This document shows, piece after piece, positions 43,787 to 54,745 of a stretch of 64,000 bases of DNA. The stretch lies in assembly GCF_009834565.1 (NCBI RefSeq), contig NZ_CP019428.1, positions 2,542,001-2,606,000 on the forward strand. The letters are read 5' to 3'. This DNA is from Pseudomonas sp. R76. Lineage in GTDB: Bacteria; Pseudomonadota; Gammaproteobacteria; Pseudomonadales; Pseudomonadaceae. Numbering within the stretch: the first letter of the stretch is position 1; each line of letters begins with the position of its first letter. Position numbers and translations under genes: made by a program. Below the pieces are notes generated by a model that made no database searches, had not been told where the DNA came from, and saw nothing but the letters and a program-made list of their open reading frames with translations.

Positions 43787-45619
43787 TCAGCGTTCGTGCT
43801 GGCGCAGGCGCTTGTACAGGGTATTGCGGCTCACGCCCAATTCCCGCGCCAAGTGGGAAATATTCCCGCCAGCCGCCTTCAAGCGTTGCGTCAAATCGAG
43901 GTCATCTTGCAGGCACTCGCGGTTCGGCGAGGGCGCTGCCACCTGTAAGTCCACGAAAAAATCATCCGGCAGATGCTCCGGGCGCACCGGCTGTTCCTCG
44001 GCCATCGCCAGCGCCACCTGCAACACGCTGCTGACCTGGCGCAGATTCCCCGGCCACGGGTGTTGCTCGAACAACGCCAGCACCTCACTGCTCAGCCCGG
44101 CCCACTGGGTCGGCTCGCGGTGCTGCTGCCATAGCTGCTGGAACAGCGCCTGTTTGTCGGTGCGTTCGCGCAACGGCGGCAGCTCCAGGGTCAGGCCGCC
44201 GATGCGGTAATACAAATCCTCGCGAAAGCGCCCGGCCTGCACCCATTCGCGTAGCGCGCGGTTGGTGGCGGAGATGATCCGCAAGTCCACCGGGAACACC
44301 TCGCTGCTGCCCACCGGTTGCACGCAGCGTTCCTGTAGCACCCGCAGCAGACGGGCCTGGGTCGGCAGTGGCATGTCGCCGATTTCATCGAGAAACAGTG
44401 TGCCTTTGTCGGCCTTGCGGATCAGGCCGATGCTGCCTTTCTGATTGGCGCCGGTGAAGGCGCCTTTTTCATAGCCAAACAGCTCCGATTCCACCAGCTC
44501 TGCCGGAATCGCCGCACAGTTCACCGCGATAAACGCCTGCGCGCTGCGCGAACTGGCCTGATGCAGGGCTTTGACGAACACTTCTTTGCCTACGCCGGTC
44601 TCGCCGTGGATCAGCAGCGGAATGTCCTTTTCCAACAGGCGCTCGGCCTGGCGCACGGCTTTTTCCACACGCGCATCACCAAAATGCAGGCTCTTGAGGC
44701 TGATCGAGGCGGGTTTTACCGCCCCCGGTTTGGCGGGCTTGGGCTCGCTGAAAACCCGCGCCTGCACCGGCATCTTCTTCGGGCGTTTCAATAAACACTG
44801 AAACCGATTGCGACCCGCCGCCTGCAGCGAAAACGGCAAACCTTCCGGTTGATTCAGCAACTCCAGCAACGACACCTTGAACAAACTGTCGATCAGCACC
44901 CGCGACAAACTGATGCCCAGCAGGTTGTCTGCGCGGCGGTTGGCCGACAGCACCTGGCCGCTCTCATCAAAAATCAGCAGGCCGGCCCATTGGCTGTCGA
45001 GGTTGTTCAGGCCGGTGTTGAAGGTCAGTTGGAAATGCTCGCCGCGAAACAGGTTGAGGATCAGCCGGTTTTCCACGGTCTGGCTCATCATCTTGACCAT
45101 GCCCAAGGTGTGGGAGGGCGGCAAATAGCTGTCGCTGGACACATCCAGCACCGCGATGATTTCGCGCTGGGCATCGAAGATTGGCGCCGCCGAGCCGGTC
45201 ATGAAACGGTTGGCCTTGAGGAAGTGTTCGTCGTGCTCGATATGCACCGCCTGGGCACAGGCCAATGCGGTGCCGATCGCATTGGTGCCGCTGCTGCGCT
45301 CCCGCCAACTGGCGCCGGCGCTGAAACCCCGCGCCAGTTTCGGTTCGATAAACCGCTGGGTGCCCCACGACGTCAGCACCTGGCCCTGGTTGTCGGCCAG
45401 CATGATCAGGCAGTTGGAATTGCTCAGGATGTTTTCGTAGTAGGGCAGCACTTCCTGGTGTGTGGTCTGCACCAGTGAATGCTGGCTTTCGAGCAATTGG
45501 CTGATGCCCTCGGCGGGCAGTTGGTCAAAGCTGGGGGCGCTCTGGTGATCCAGGCCAAAGGCGCGGCAACGGCGCCAGGAATCCTGAATAAGGGTGTCGT
45601 GAGCCAAGGGTTCGGCCAT
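43787..45619 (-). CDS. sigma-54-dependent activator, AcoR/GAF-Fis type
   Basis: 610 aa. An N-terminal GAF-like sensor (about 60-200) and PAS-like part precede an AAA+ domain with Walker A GETGVGKE, the sigma-54 contact loop GAFTGA (in YEKGAFTGANQ) and Walker B LFLDEIGD. A C-terminal Fis HTH follows (LKAAGGNISHLARELGVSRNTLYKRL). It is divergent from the glycerol-type ABC operon, whose upstream region contains a sigma-54 promoter and TGTTCA repeats, so it is the likely activator. Regulators of this class respond to small metabolites such as acetoin or glycerol-related compounds. ATG 45619 has an AAGGTCG site. Confidence 0.93.
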   Translation of the reverse strand: MAEPLAHDTLIQDSWRRCRAFGLDHQSAPSFDQLPAEGISQLLESQHSLVQTTHQEVLPYYENILSNSNCLIMLADNQGQVLTSWGTQRFIEPKLARGFSAGASWRERSSGTNAIGTALACAQAVHIEHDEHFLKANRFMTGSAAPIFDAQREIIAVLDVSSDSYLPPSHTLGMVKMMSQTVENRLILNLFRGEHFQLTFNTGLNNLDSQWAGLLIFDESGQVLSANRRADNLLGISLSRVLIDSLFKVSLLELLNQPEGLPFSLQAAGRNRFQCLLKRPKKMPVQARVFSEPKPAKPGAVKPASISLKSLHFGDARVEKAVRQAERLLEKDIPLLIHGETGVGKEVFVKALHQASSRSAQAFIAVNCAAIPAELVESELFGYEKGAFTGANQKGSIGLIRKADKGTLFLDEIGDMPLPTQARLLRVLQERCVQPVGSSEVFPVDLRIISATNRALREWVQAGRFREDLYYRIGGLTLELPPLRERTDKQALFQQLWQQHREPTQWAGLSSEVLALFEQHPWPGNLRQVSSVLQVALAMAEEQPVRPEHLPDDFFVDLQVAAPSPNRECLQDDLDLTQRLKAAGGNISHLARELGVSRNTLYKRLRQHER

Positions 45620-45683
45620 GGGGGCGACCTTCTTTTTATTGTTTTGGGGCTGGCACAATCTGGCTGAAGAAACACGGTCGAAA

Positions 45684-45772
45684 TGTGGGAGCGGGCTTGC
45701 TCGCGAATGCGGTGGGTCAGTCAATACAGATGTCGACTGTTCTACCGCATTCGCGAGCAAGCCCGCTCCCAC
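45684..45772. repeat. REP inverted pair, 'GGGCTTGCTCGCGAA' type
   Basis: Inverted REP copies between the divergent activator gene and the enhancer region of the ABC operon. This is unusual because REPs normally sit between convergent or tandem genes. Confidence 0.8.
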
Positions 45773-45799
45773 CTTTGATCTGTGTCGCCCATCAATTGT

Positions 45800-45867
45800 T
45801 GTTCAGAACTGTTCATTGTCAACCCCGACCTGTTCAGGTGTTCAAGCACAGTGTTCACTCTTGAACA
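45800..45867 (+). promoter_or_regulatory. enhancer (UAS) with repeated TGTTCA half-sites
   Basis: TGTTCA occurs at 45800, 45810, 45831, 45839 and 45852, with TGAACA at 45862. The last two form a perfect inverted repeat TGTTCA-CTCT-TGAACA. The array ends 44 bp upstream of the sigma-54 promoter and suits oligomeric AcoR-type activator binding. Confidence 0.65.
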
Positions 45868-45910
45868 GCGCCAGGACCCTGTTTCCTTCTGGATCAAGCC
45901 CTTGCAGGTT

Positions 45911-45926
45911 TGGCACGAAACTCGCT
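45911..45926 (+). promoter_or_regulatory. sigma-54 promoter of the glycerol-type ABC operon
   Basis: TGGCACGAAACTCGCT has the invariant GG-N10-GC spacing (GG 45912-45913, GC 45924-45925) and a full TGGCAC -24 element. It lies 45 bp before the first ATP-binding gene and beside a sigma-54 activator gene. Confidence 0.75.
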
Positions 45927-45970
45927 CTGCTGAATGGCCAGATTCATTCCAATAATAAAAAGGGCGTGTC

Positions 45971-47064
45971 ATGTCATTGACCCTGGAACATGTCTCCCGC
46001 GTCGTCGAAGGCCAGACCTGGATCGACGACGCCAACCTGCGTTTCGAAGCCGGTTCCTTCAACGTATTGCTCGGCCGCACGCTGTCCGGCAAGACCAGCC
46101 TGATGCGCCTGATGGCCGGCCTGGACAAGCCCGACAGCGGGCGCATCCTGATGAACGGTGTGGATGTCACCCACAAGCCGGTGCGCCTGCGCAACGTGTC
46201 GATGGTCTACCAGCAGTTCATCAATTACCCGACCATGACCGTGTTCGAGAACATCGCCTCGCCGTTGCGCCAGGCCGGTGTGTCCAACGAGCTGATCCAG
46301 AGCAAGGTGCTCGAAACCGCAAAAATGCTGCGCATCGAGAAATTCCTCCAGCGCCACCCGCTGGAGCTGTCCGGTGGCCAGCAGCAACGTACGGCCATGG
46401 CCCGCGCGCTGGTCAAAGACGCCGAGCTGATCCTGTTCGATGAGCCGCTGGTGAACCTGGACTACAAACTGCGCGAAGAACTGCGTCAGGAAATGCGCGA
46501 GCTGTTCAAGGCGCGCCACACCATCGCTATCTACGCCACCACCGAACCCAACGAAGCCCTGGCCCTCGGCGGCACCACCACGATTCTGCATGAGGGCCGG
46601 GTGATCCAGAGTGGCAAGGCCGCCGAGGTGTACCACCAGCCGCAGACCGTGCTGGCCGCCGAGCTGTTTTCCGAGCCGCCGATCAACCTGATGCCGGGCC
46701 GTATCAGCGGCAATGAAGTGAGTTTCGCCAACTTCGTGCACTTCCCGCTCAACGTCGACCTGCGCCCCATCGGCGAGGGCGAGTTCCGCTTTGGCGTGCG
46801 CCCCAGCCATATCAGCCTGGTGCCGAGCAACGACGATGACCTGGAGCTGGCCGTGACGGTGGAAGTCGCCGAGATCAGCGGTTCGGAAACCTTCCTGCAC
46901 GTGCGCAGCGAGCACTTCCTGCTGGTGCTGCACCTGCCGGGGGTGCACGAGTACGACGTCGATGCGCCGATCCGCGTGTATATCCCCACCCATAAACTGT
47001 TTGTGTTCGATGGCCAGGGCCGCTTGGTCCAGGCCCCTGGGCGCCGTGTTGCGAGGGTTGCCTG

Positions 47065-47065
<1 letters not shown>
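45971..47065 (+). CDS. glpS: ABC transporter ATP-binding protein, GlpS-like
   Basis: A 364-aa MalK-type ATPase with Walker A GRTLSGKTS, signature LSGGQQQR, Walker B LILFDEPLVNLD, a His-loop replaced by the ATTEPNEAL segment, and a C-terminal OB/TOBE regulatory domain. Gene order and partners match the GlpSTPQV glycerol importer described in Rhizobium. The H-loop histidine of typical ABC ATPases seems to be Thr here (YATTEPNE), so ATP hydrolysis at one site may be altered. It is first of the operon and overlaps the next ATPase gene. Confidence 0.85.
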
Positions 47066-48158
<1,093 letters not shown>

Positions 48159-48162
<4 letters not shown>

Positions 48163-49025
48163 ACAAGGTGCAGAACAACAAGGCCTGGTGGCTGGTGTTG
48201 CCGGTGTTTTTGCTGGTGGCGTTCAGTGCGGTGATCCCGATGATGACGGTGGTCAACTACTCGGTGCAGGACATTTTCGACCAGTCCAGTCGCTACTTCG
48301 TCGGCGCCGACTGGTACAAGCAGGTGCTGCTCGACCCGCGCTTGCACGACTCATTACTGCGCCAGTTCATCTACTCGGCCTGCGTACTGTTGATCGAAAT
48401 TCCGCTGGGTATCGCCATCGCCCTGACCATGCCGACCAAAGGCCGCTGGTCCTCGCTGGTGCTGATTATCCTGGCGATTCCGCTGCTGATTCCGTGGAAC
48501 GTGGTGGGCACCATCTGGCAGATTTTCGGGCGGGCCGACATCGGTTTGCTCGGTTCAAGCCTCAACGCCATGGGCATCAATTACAACTACGCGGCCAACA
48601 CCATGGACGCCTGGGTCACCGTGCTGGTGATGGACGTGTGGCACTGGACCTCGCTGGTGGCGCTGCTGTGTTACTCGGGGCTGCGGGCGATTCCGGACGT
48701 GTACTACCAGGCCGCGCGGATTGATCGGGCATCGGCCTGGGCGGTGTTCCGACATATCCAGTTGCCGAAGATGAAAAGCGTGCTGCTGATCGCGGTGATG
48801 CTGCGGTTTATGGACAGTTTCATGATTTACACCGAGCCCTTTGTGCTCACGGGTGGCGGGCCGGGTAACGCCACTACCTTCCTCAGTCAGACCTTGACCC
48901 AGATGGCTGTCGGCCAATTCGACCTGGGCCCGGCGGCGGCGTTTTCCCTGGTGTATTTCCTGATCATCCTGTTGGTGTCCTGGCTGTTCTACACCGCCAT
49001 GACCCACTCCGACGCCAACCGCTGA
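48159..49025 (+). CDS. glpP: ABC transporter permease, GlpP-like
   Basis: A 288-aa MalF-type inner-membrane permease with six helices and an EAA loop (YYQAARIDRASAWAVFRHIQLPKMKS). LTGGGPGNATTFL is the conserved MalF-family loop. ATG 48159 overlaps the GlpT stop (ATGA). It forms the channel with the following permease. Confidence 0.88.
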
Positions 49026-49035
49026 GGCCGCCAAC

Positions 49036-49836
<801 letters not shown>

Positions 49837-49846
49837 GGAGTCGATG

Positions 49847-50119
49847 ATGGAATGGATGGCCTGGACCACCCCCACCGCGTTGTTCTTTGCGGCCATTGGC
49901 CTGCTGCTGGCAGGCATGACCACCTGGGAACTGCGCTCGCCGAGCATCCCTCGGCGCGGCTTTTTGCCGATCAGCACCACCCGTGGTGATCGCTTGTTTA
50001 TCGGTCTTCTCGGCAGCGCCTACCTGCATTTATTGGTGATCGGCGTAACCGACTGGAGCATCTGGGTGGCGTCCGCGCTGTCCCTGGTGTGGCTGTTGTG
50101 TGTGATGCGTTGGGGCTAG
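49847..50119 (+). CDS. DUF2160 small membrane protein of the glycerol importer operon
   Basis: A 90-aa protein with about three hydrophobic segments (LFFAAIGLLLAGMTTW, LFIGLLGSAYLHLLVIGV, WVASALSLVWLLCVM). DUF2160 proteins regularly occur in this operon type and may be accessory subunits. ATG 49847 is chosen because the GAGGAG site is six bases upstream; ATG 49844 is the alternative. Confidence 0.8.
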   Translation: MEWMAWTTPTALFFAAIGLLLAGMTTWELRSPSIPRRGFLPISTTRGDRLFIGLLGSAYLHLLVIGVTDWSIWVASALSLVWLLCVMRWG

Positions 50120-50150
50120 TGCTCCGTGAATAAACCACCAGGAGGTCTCT

Positions 50151-51893
50151 ATGTTGAATAAAAACAATAAGCTGCGACATAGCATTTCATTGGCCGCCGT
50201 ACTGGCCCTCAGCGGTTTGAGCGCCACGGCCTGGGCCGATGCGTATGAAGATGCGGCGAAAAAATGGATCGGCAGCGAGTTCAAACCGTCCACTCTCACC
50301 GAAGCCCAGCAGCTCGAAGAGTTGAAGTGGTTTATCAAGGCGGCCGAACCGTTCCGTGGGATGAAGATCAACGTGGTGTCAGAAACCCTCACCACCCACG
50401 AGTACGAATCCAAGGTGCTGGCCAAGGCCTTCAGCGAAATCACCGGGATCAAGCTGACCCACGATTTGCTGCAGGAAGGCGACGTGGTGGAAAAGCTGCA
50501 AACCCAGATGCAGTCCGACAAGAACATCTATGACGGCTGGGTCAACGATTCCGACTTGATCGGTACGCACTTTCGCTATGGCAAGACCGAATCGATCACC
50601 GACCTGATGGCCAATGAAGGCAAGGACTTCACCTCGCCGACCCTGGATATCAAGGACTTTATCGGCATCTCCTTCACCACCGCGCCGGACGGCAAGATCT
50701 ACCAACTGCCCGACCAGCAGTTCGCCAACCTCTACTGGTTCCGCGCCGACTGGTTCGAGCGCGCGGACCTGAAAGCCAAGTTCAAGGAAAAATACGGCTA
50801 TGACCTCGGCGTGCCGGTGAACTGGTCGGCCTACGAAGACATCGCCAAATTCTTCAGCGAAGACGTCAAGGAAATCGACGGCAAGCGTATTTATGGGCAC
50901 ATGGACTACGGCAAAAAAGACCCGTCCCTGGGCTGGCGCTTCACCGATGCCTGGTTCTCCATGGCCGGTGGCGGCGACAAGGGCCTGCCCAACGGTTTGC
51001 CGGTGGACGAGTGGGGCATTCGCGTGGAGGACTGCCACCCGGTGGGCTCCAGCGTCACCCGTGGCGGCGACACCAACGGCCCGGCGGCGGTATTCGCCAC
51101 GCAGAAATACGTGGACTGGATGAAAGCCTACGCGCCACCGGAAGCGGCGGGCATGACCTTCTCCGAATCCGGCCCGGTGCCGTCCCAGGGCAACATCGCC
51201 CAGCAGATCTTCTGGTACACCGCGTTTACCGCCGACATGACCAAGCCAGGCCTGCCGGTGGTAAACGCCGACGGCACGCCGAAGTGGCGCATGGCGCCAT
51301 CGCCGGTCGGGCCGTATTGGGAAAAGGGCATGAAGAAGGGTTATCAGGACGTGGGTTCCTGGACCTTCCTCAAGTCGACGCCTGAGAAGCAAAAACTCGC
51401 GGCCTGGTTGTACGCGCAGTTCGTGACCTCAAAAACCGTGTCGCTGAAGAAAACTATCGTTGGCCTGACGCCGATTCGCGAGTCCGACATCAACTCCCAG
51501 GCCATGACCGACCTGGCGCCGAAACTCGGTGGCCTGGTCGAGTTCTACCGCAGCCCGGCCCGCGTCGAATGGACCCCGACCGGCACCAACGTGCCGGACT
51601 ACCCACGTTTGGCGCAGCTGTGGTGGAGCAACATCGCCGCCGCCGCCAGCGGCGAGAAAACCCCGCAACAGGCGCTGGACAACCTGGCCAAGGAGCAGGA
51701 CGCGATCATGACGCGCCTGGAACGCTCCAAGGTGCAACCGGTGTGTGGCCCGAAAATGAACCCCGAGCGTGATGCCCAGTACTGGTTCGACCAGCCGGGC
51801 GCGCCGAAGCCGAAACTGGCCAACGAGAAGCCGAAAGGCGAAACCGTGGCATATGGCGATTTGCTCAAGTCGTGGGAGGCGGCGCGTAAGTAA
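50151..51893 (+). CDS. glpV: ABC substrate-binding protein, GlpV-like
   Basis: A 580-aa periplasmic binding protein with a Sec signal (LAAVLALSGLSATAWADAY). It is longer than usual for the MalE-like family, as known for GlpV. The fold is suggested by YQLPDQQFANLYWFRADWF and VGPYWEKGMKKGYQDVGSW. It has an AGGAGG ribosome site and is last in the operon, so it is probably highly expressed. Glycerol is the inferred ligand. Confidence 0.85.
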   Translation: MLNKNNKLRHSISLAAVLALSGLSATAWADAYEDAAKKWIGSEFKPSTLTEAQQLEELKWFIKAAEPFRGMKINVVSETLTTHEYESKVLAKAFSEITGIKLTHDLLQEGDVVEKLQTQMQSDKNIYDGWVNDSDLIGTHFRYGKTESITDLMANEGKDFTSPTLDIKDFIGISFTTAPDGKIYQLPDQQFANLYWFRADWFERADLKAKFKEKYGYDLGVPVNWSAYEDIAKFFSEDVKEIDGKRIYGHMDYGKKDPSLGWRFTDAWFSMAGGGDKGLPNGLPVDEWGIRVEDCHPVGSSVTRGGDTNGPAAVFATQKYVDWMKAYAPPEAAGMTFSESGPVPSQGNIAQQIFWYTAFTADMTKPGLPVVNADGTPKWRMAPSPVGPYWEKGMKKGYQDVGSWTFLKSTPEKQKLAAWLYAQFVTSKTVSLKKTIVGLTPIRESDINSQAMTDLAPKLGGLVEFYRSPARVEWTPTGTNVPDYPRLAQLWWSNIAAAASGEKTPQQALDNLAKEQDAIMTRLERSKVQPVCGPKMNPERDAQYWFDQPGAPKPKLANEKPKGETVAYGDLLKSWEAARK

Positions 51894-51906
51894 GCGCATT
51901 GGGTCG

Positions 51907-51938
51907 GAAAAAACGGCACTCAGGTGCCGTTTTTTTTG
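51907..51938 (+). terminator. terminator of the glycerol-type ABC operon
   Basis: Stem ACGGCAC / GTGCCGT, loop TCAG, A-tract before and eight T after. A strong intrinsic terminator 20 bases past the stop. Confidence 0.92.
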
Positions 51939-51973
51939 CTTGGAATACACACCTCAAAACCGACTCGGTCACC

Positions 51974-52060
51974 TGTGGGAGCTGGCTTGCCTGCGATGGC
52001 ATCGGCTCGGTGCATCTGGCGTACCGAGTCGCCCGCATCGCAGGCAAGCCAGCTCCCACA
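51974..52060. repeat. REP inverted pair, 'TGGCTTGCCTGCGAT' type
   Basis: A standard inverted REP pair directly upstream of the tandem array, whose units end in the same REP sequence. Confidence 0.85.
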
Positions 52061-52064
52061 TTGT

Positions 52065-52972
52065 GATCGCTGTTGTTTGTGGGATCTGTGGCACTGGCGG
52101 ATTCAGAAGCCAACACCGCTCTTCCCGACAGCAAAAATCCACTGTGGGAGTTGTCGAGCTTCAGCGAGGCTACGAAAGCGGTGGGTCGGGCGGCCTCTCT
52201 ATTGGCAGTGCCGCCGTCTTCGCAGGCAAGCCAGCTCCCACATGTTGATCGCTGTTGTTTGTGGGATCTGTGGCACTGGCGGATTCAGAGGCCAACAACG
52301 CTCTTCCCGACAGCACAAATCCACTGTGGGAGTTGTCGAGCTCTAGCGAGGCTACGAAAGCGGTGGGTCGGGCGGCCTCTCTATTGGCAGTGCCGCCGTC
52401 TTCGCAGGCAAGCCAGCTCCCACATTTGATCGCTGTTGTTTGTGGGATCTGTGGCACTGGCGGACTCAGAGGCCAACACCGCTCTTCCAGACAGCAAAAA
52501 TCCACTGTGGGAGTTGTCGAGCTCCAGCGAGGCTACGAAAGCAGTGGGTCGGGCGGCCTCTTTATTGGCAGTGCCGCCGTCTTCGCAGGCAAGCCAGCTC
52601 CCACATGTTGATCGCTGTTGTTTGTGGGATCTGTGGCACTGGCGGATTCAGAGGCCAACACCGCTCTTTCCGACAGCACAAATCCACTGTGGGAGTTGTC
52701 GAGCTCCAGCGAGGCTACGAAAGCGGTGGGTCGGGCGGCATCTTTATTGGCAGTGCCGCCGTCTTCGCAGGCAAGCCAGCTCCCACATTTGAGCGCTGTT
52801 GTTTGTGGGATCTGTGGCACTGGCGGATTCAGAAGCCAACACCGCTCTTTCCGACAGCACAAATCCACTGTGGGAGTTGTCGAGCTCCAGCGAGGCTACG
52901 AAAGCGGTGGGTCGGGCGGCATCTTTATTGGCAGTGCCGCCGTCTTCGCAGGCAAGCCAGCTCCCACATTTA
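52065..52972. repeat. tandem array of five 181/182-bp REP-containing units
   Basis: Units start at 52065, 52247, 52428, 52610 and 52791 (GATCGCTGTTG, or GAGCGCTGTT in the last). Each contains TGTGGGATCTGTGGCACTGG, a CTGTGGGAGTTGTCGAGC element, and ends with an inverted REP half CGCAGGCAAGCCAGCTCCCA. Spacing alternates 182-181-182-181, matching the CATGTT/CATTT difference at unit ends. Units differ by only a few bases. Long open frames run through on both strands because the unit lacks stops in some frames, but they are not genes. No gene lies in this 1.1-kb gap. Confidence 0.92.
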
Positions 52973-52991
52973 TTCCGTGGCGAATTTGAAA

Positions 52992-53420
52992 TTAAGCGGC
53001 CTGCGGCTGGATCTGCAACTCGCCATCCACATCCTTGACCAACCCACTGGCCAGAAACAGCGGCGCCAGGCGCTTGTGCAACTGTGGCTCGACAAACTCT
53101 TTCACCGTGTCCAACACCAGCACGCCACTGAGCGGCAACTCGGCCTTGGTGTACGACAGCCACGCTTGCTTGAGCTTCATCAATACATCGCTGCCCGCCG
53201 TGGAGGCGAAGCGGCGGTGGGTGGGTTTACCGTCGAGGTTGAAGGTGTGCTGGAACGCGTAGCCGGTCTCATCGCCCTGGCTGGCGGCACAGCGCACGCA
53301 GGTGCAGGGGCCGTCGCCGAACGCGCTGCGCAGGTAGCTGTTGAAGTCCACCACGGGCTTGAGTGACAGGCGCTTATCCACCTCGAACAAGTCCCCAGTC
53401 ATTTTATCGTCAGTGTTCAA
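52992..53420 (-). CDS. hypothetical protein with a CxC/CxxC cluster
   Basis: About 142 aa from TTG 53420, which has GAGGA at good spacing; ATG 53402 lacks a ribosome site. DFNSYLRSAFGDGPCTCVRCAASQ contains CTCVRC, possibly a metal or redox site. A KLKQAWLSYTKAELPLSGVLVLDTV region follows. I do not recognise the family. It is divergent from the sulfonate-type binding protein gene, sharing a 166-bp promoter region, so they may be co-regulated. Confidence 0.65.
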   Translation of the reverse strand: MNTDDKMTGDLFEVDKRLSLKPVVDFNSYLRSAFGDGPCTCVRCAASQGDETGYAFQHTFNLDGKPTHRRFASTAGSDVLMKLKQAWLSYTKAELPLSGVLVLDTVKEFVEPQLHKRLAPLFLASGLVKDVDGELQIQPQAA

Positions 53421-53586
53421 CGTCCATTTCCTCGCAGGTCGGCAGGTGTCTTTCAAAGCGCGGCACAATACCAGCCGCGCGGCAATTTGGGGGCGATTTG
53501 CATAACAATAGATCCCAATATTCTTTTCAAGTCTTAAAAATCGCCGCTAGGCTCCATCACCTTCTCGAAAACGCGGCAGATTCCCC

Positions 53587-54600
53587 ATGACTTTCAAGCG
53601 TTCCTCCCTGACTCTCCTGGCCGCGTCCCTGGCGGCGGCAAGCGCCTTGCTCAGCCCCGGCGCCCAAGCCGAAGGCAAGATCAGCATCGCCCAGCAATTC
53701 GGCATTGGCTACCTGATCCTCGACGTGGTGCGCGACCAGCACTTGATCGAGAAGCACGGCAAGGAACAGGGCCTGGATATCAAGGTGGAATGGAACAGCA
53801 TTTCCGGCGCCACCGCGATGAATGAATCGCTGCTGGCCGGCGCCCTGGATGTGGTCTCGGCCGGTGTGCCGCCGATGCTCACCCTGTGGGACCGCACCAA
53901 GGGCAAGCAGAACGTCAAGGCCATCGCTTCCCTTGGCTCCATGCCCAACTACCTGCTGACCAATAACCCCAACGTGAAGACCCTCAAGGACTTCACCGAA
54001 AAAGACCGCATCGCCGTGCCCGCCGCTGGCGTGGGTTTCCAGTCGCGCACCTTGCAGATCGAGACCGCCAAGCAGTTCGGCGACGCCAATTTCAAGAAGT
54101 TCGACGACATCTCTATCAGCCTGGCACATCCGGACGCCACGGCGGCGTTGATTGCCGGTGGTTCGGAGATCAACTCGCACTTCTCCAGCCCGCCGTTCCA
54201 GTACCAGGAATTGCTCAACCCTAATGTGCACAAGGTGCTCAGTTCCTACGACATCCTCGGCGGTCAGGCCTCGTTCAACATGCTCTACACCACCGAGAAA
54301 TTCCACGACGAAAACCCCAAGACCTACAAGGCGTTCTACGCCGCGCTGGCCGAGGCCGAGCAGATCATCAAGGCCGACAAGCCCGCTGCAGCCAAAACCT
54401 ATATTCGGGTAGAGGAGTCCAAGCTGCCGCTGGACCTGGTGGAAAAAATCGTCCAGGACCCGGAAATCGACTTCACCATCGTGCCGCAGCGTACTTATAT
54501 CTATGCGCAGAAATTGCAGGAATTGGGCGTGTTGAAGAATAAGGCGGCGAGTTGGAAGGATTACTTTTTTGAAGAGGCGCATGGTGGCGACGGCAGCTAA
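53587..54600 (+). CDS. nitrate/sulfonate/taurine-type ABC substrate-binding protein (orphan)
   Basis: A 337-aa NMT1/SsuA-family periplasmic protein with signal peptide LLAASLAAASALLSPGAQAEG. GIGYLILDVVRDQHLIEKHG, SGATAMNESLLAGALDVVSAG and IAVPAAGVGFQSRTLQIETAK are typical. There is no permease or ATPase gene beside it. It probably delivers its ligand to a transporter encoded elsewhere, possibly the sulfonate-type system at 62089-63860 (inference). Confidence 0.85.
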   Translation: MTFKRSSLTLLAASLAAASALLSPGAQAEGKISIAQQFGIGYLILDVVRDQHLIEKHGKEQGLDIKVEWNSISGATAMNESLLAGALDVVSAGVPPMLTLWDRTKGKQNVKAIASLGSMPNYLLTNNPNVKTLKDFTEKDRIAVPAAGVGFQSRTLQIETAKQFGDANFKKFDDISISLAHPDATAALIAGGSEINSHFSSPPFQYQELLNPNVHKVLSSYDILGGQASFNMLYTTEKFHDENPKTYKAFYAALAEAEQIIKADKPAAAKTYIRVEESKLPLDLVEKIVQDPEIDFTIVPQRTYIYAQKLQELGVLKNKAASWKDYFFEEAHGGDGS

Positions 54601-54632
54601 GCCCCTCTCTTAATTTGAAATACGGTCAAAAA

Positions 54633-54722
54633 TGTGGGAGCGGGCTTGCTCGCGAATGCGGTGGGTCAGTGAATGAATCTGTTAACTGACACACCGCATT
54701 CGCGAGCAAGCCCGCTCCCACA
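54633..54722. repeat. REP inverted pair, 'GGGCTTGCTCGCGAA' type
   Basis: Inverted REP copies between convergent binding-protein and AraC regulator genes. Confidence 0.85.
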
Positions 54723-54745
54723 TTTGAACTTCCTACACCTGATAT

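Noticed and set aside
52065..52972. Possible CRISPR array
   Set aside because: The whole 181/182-bp unit repeats with almost no variable spacer, and REP palindromes explain its structure. No cas genes are present.
52440..53366. Long + strand open frame (308 codons) across the tandem array into the following gene
   Set aside because: It is created by the stop-free 181-bp unit and its second half is antisense to the hypothetical gene at 52992-53420. It has no ribosome site and translates REP sequence.
53587..54600. Thiamine-precursor (THI5-type) binding protein
   Set aside because: The fold is shared, but residues around the ligand loops look more like sulfonate/taurine binders and no thiamine genes or TPP riboswitch are nearby. 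The ligand remains open.
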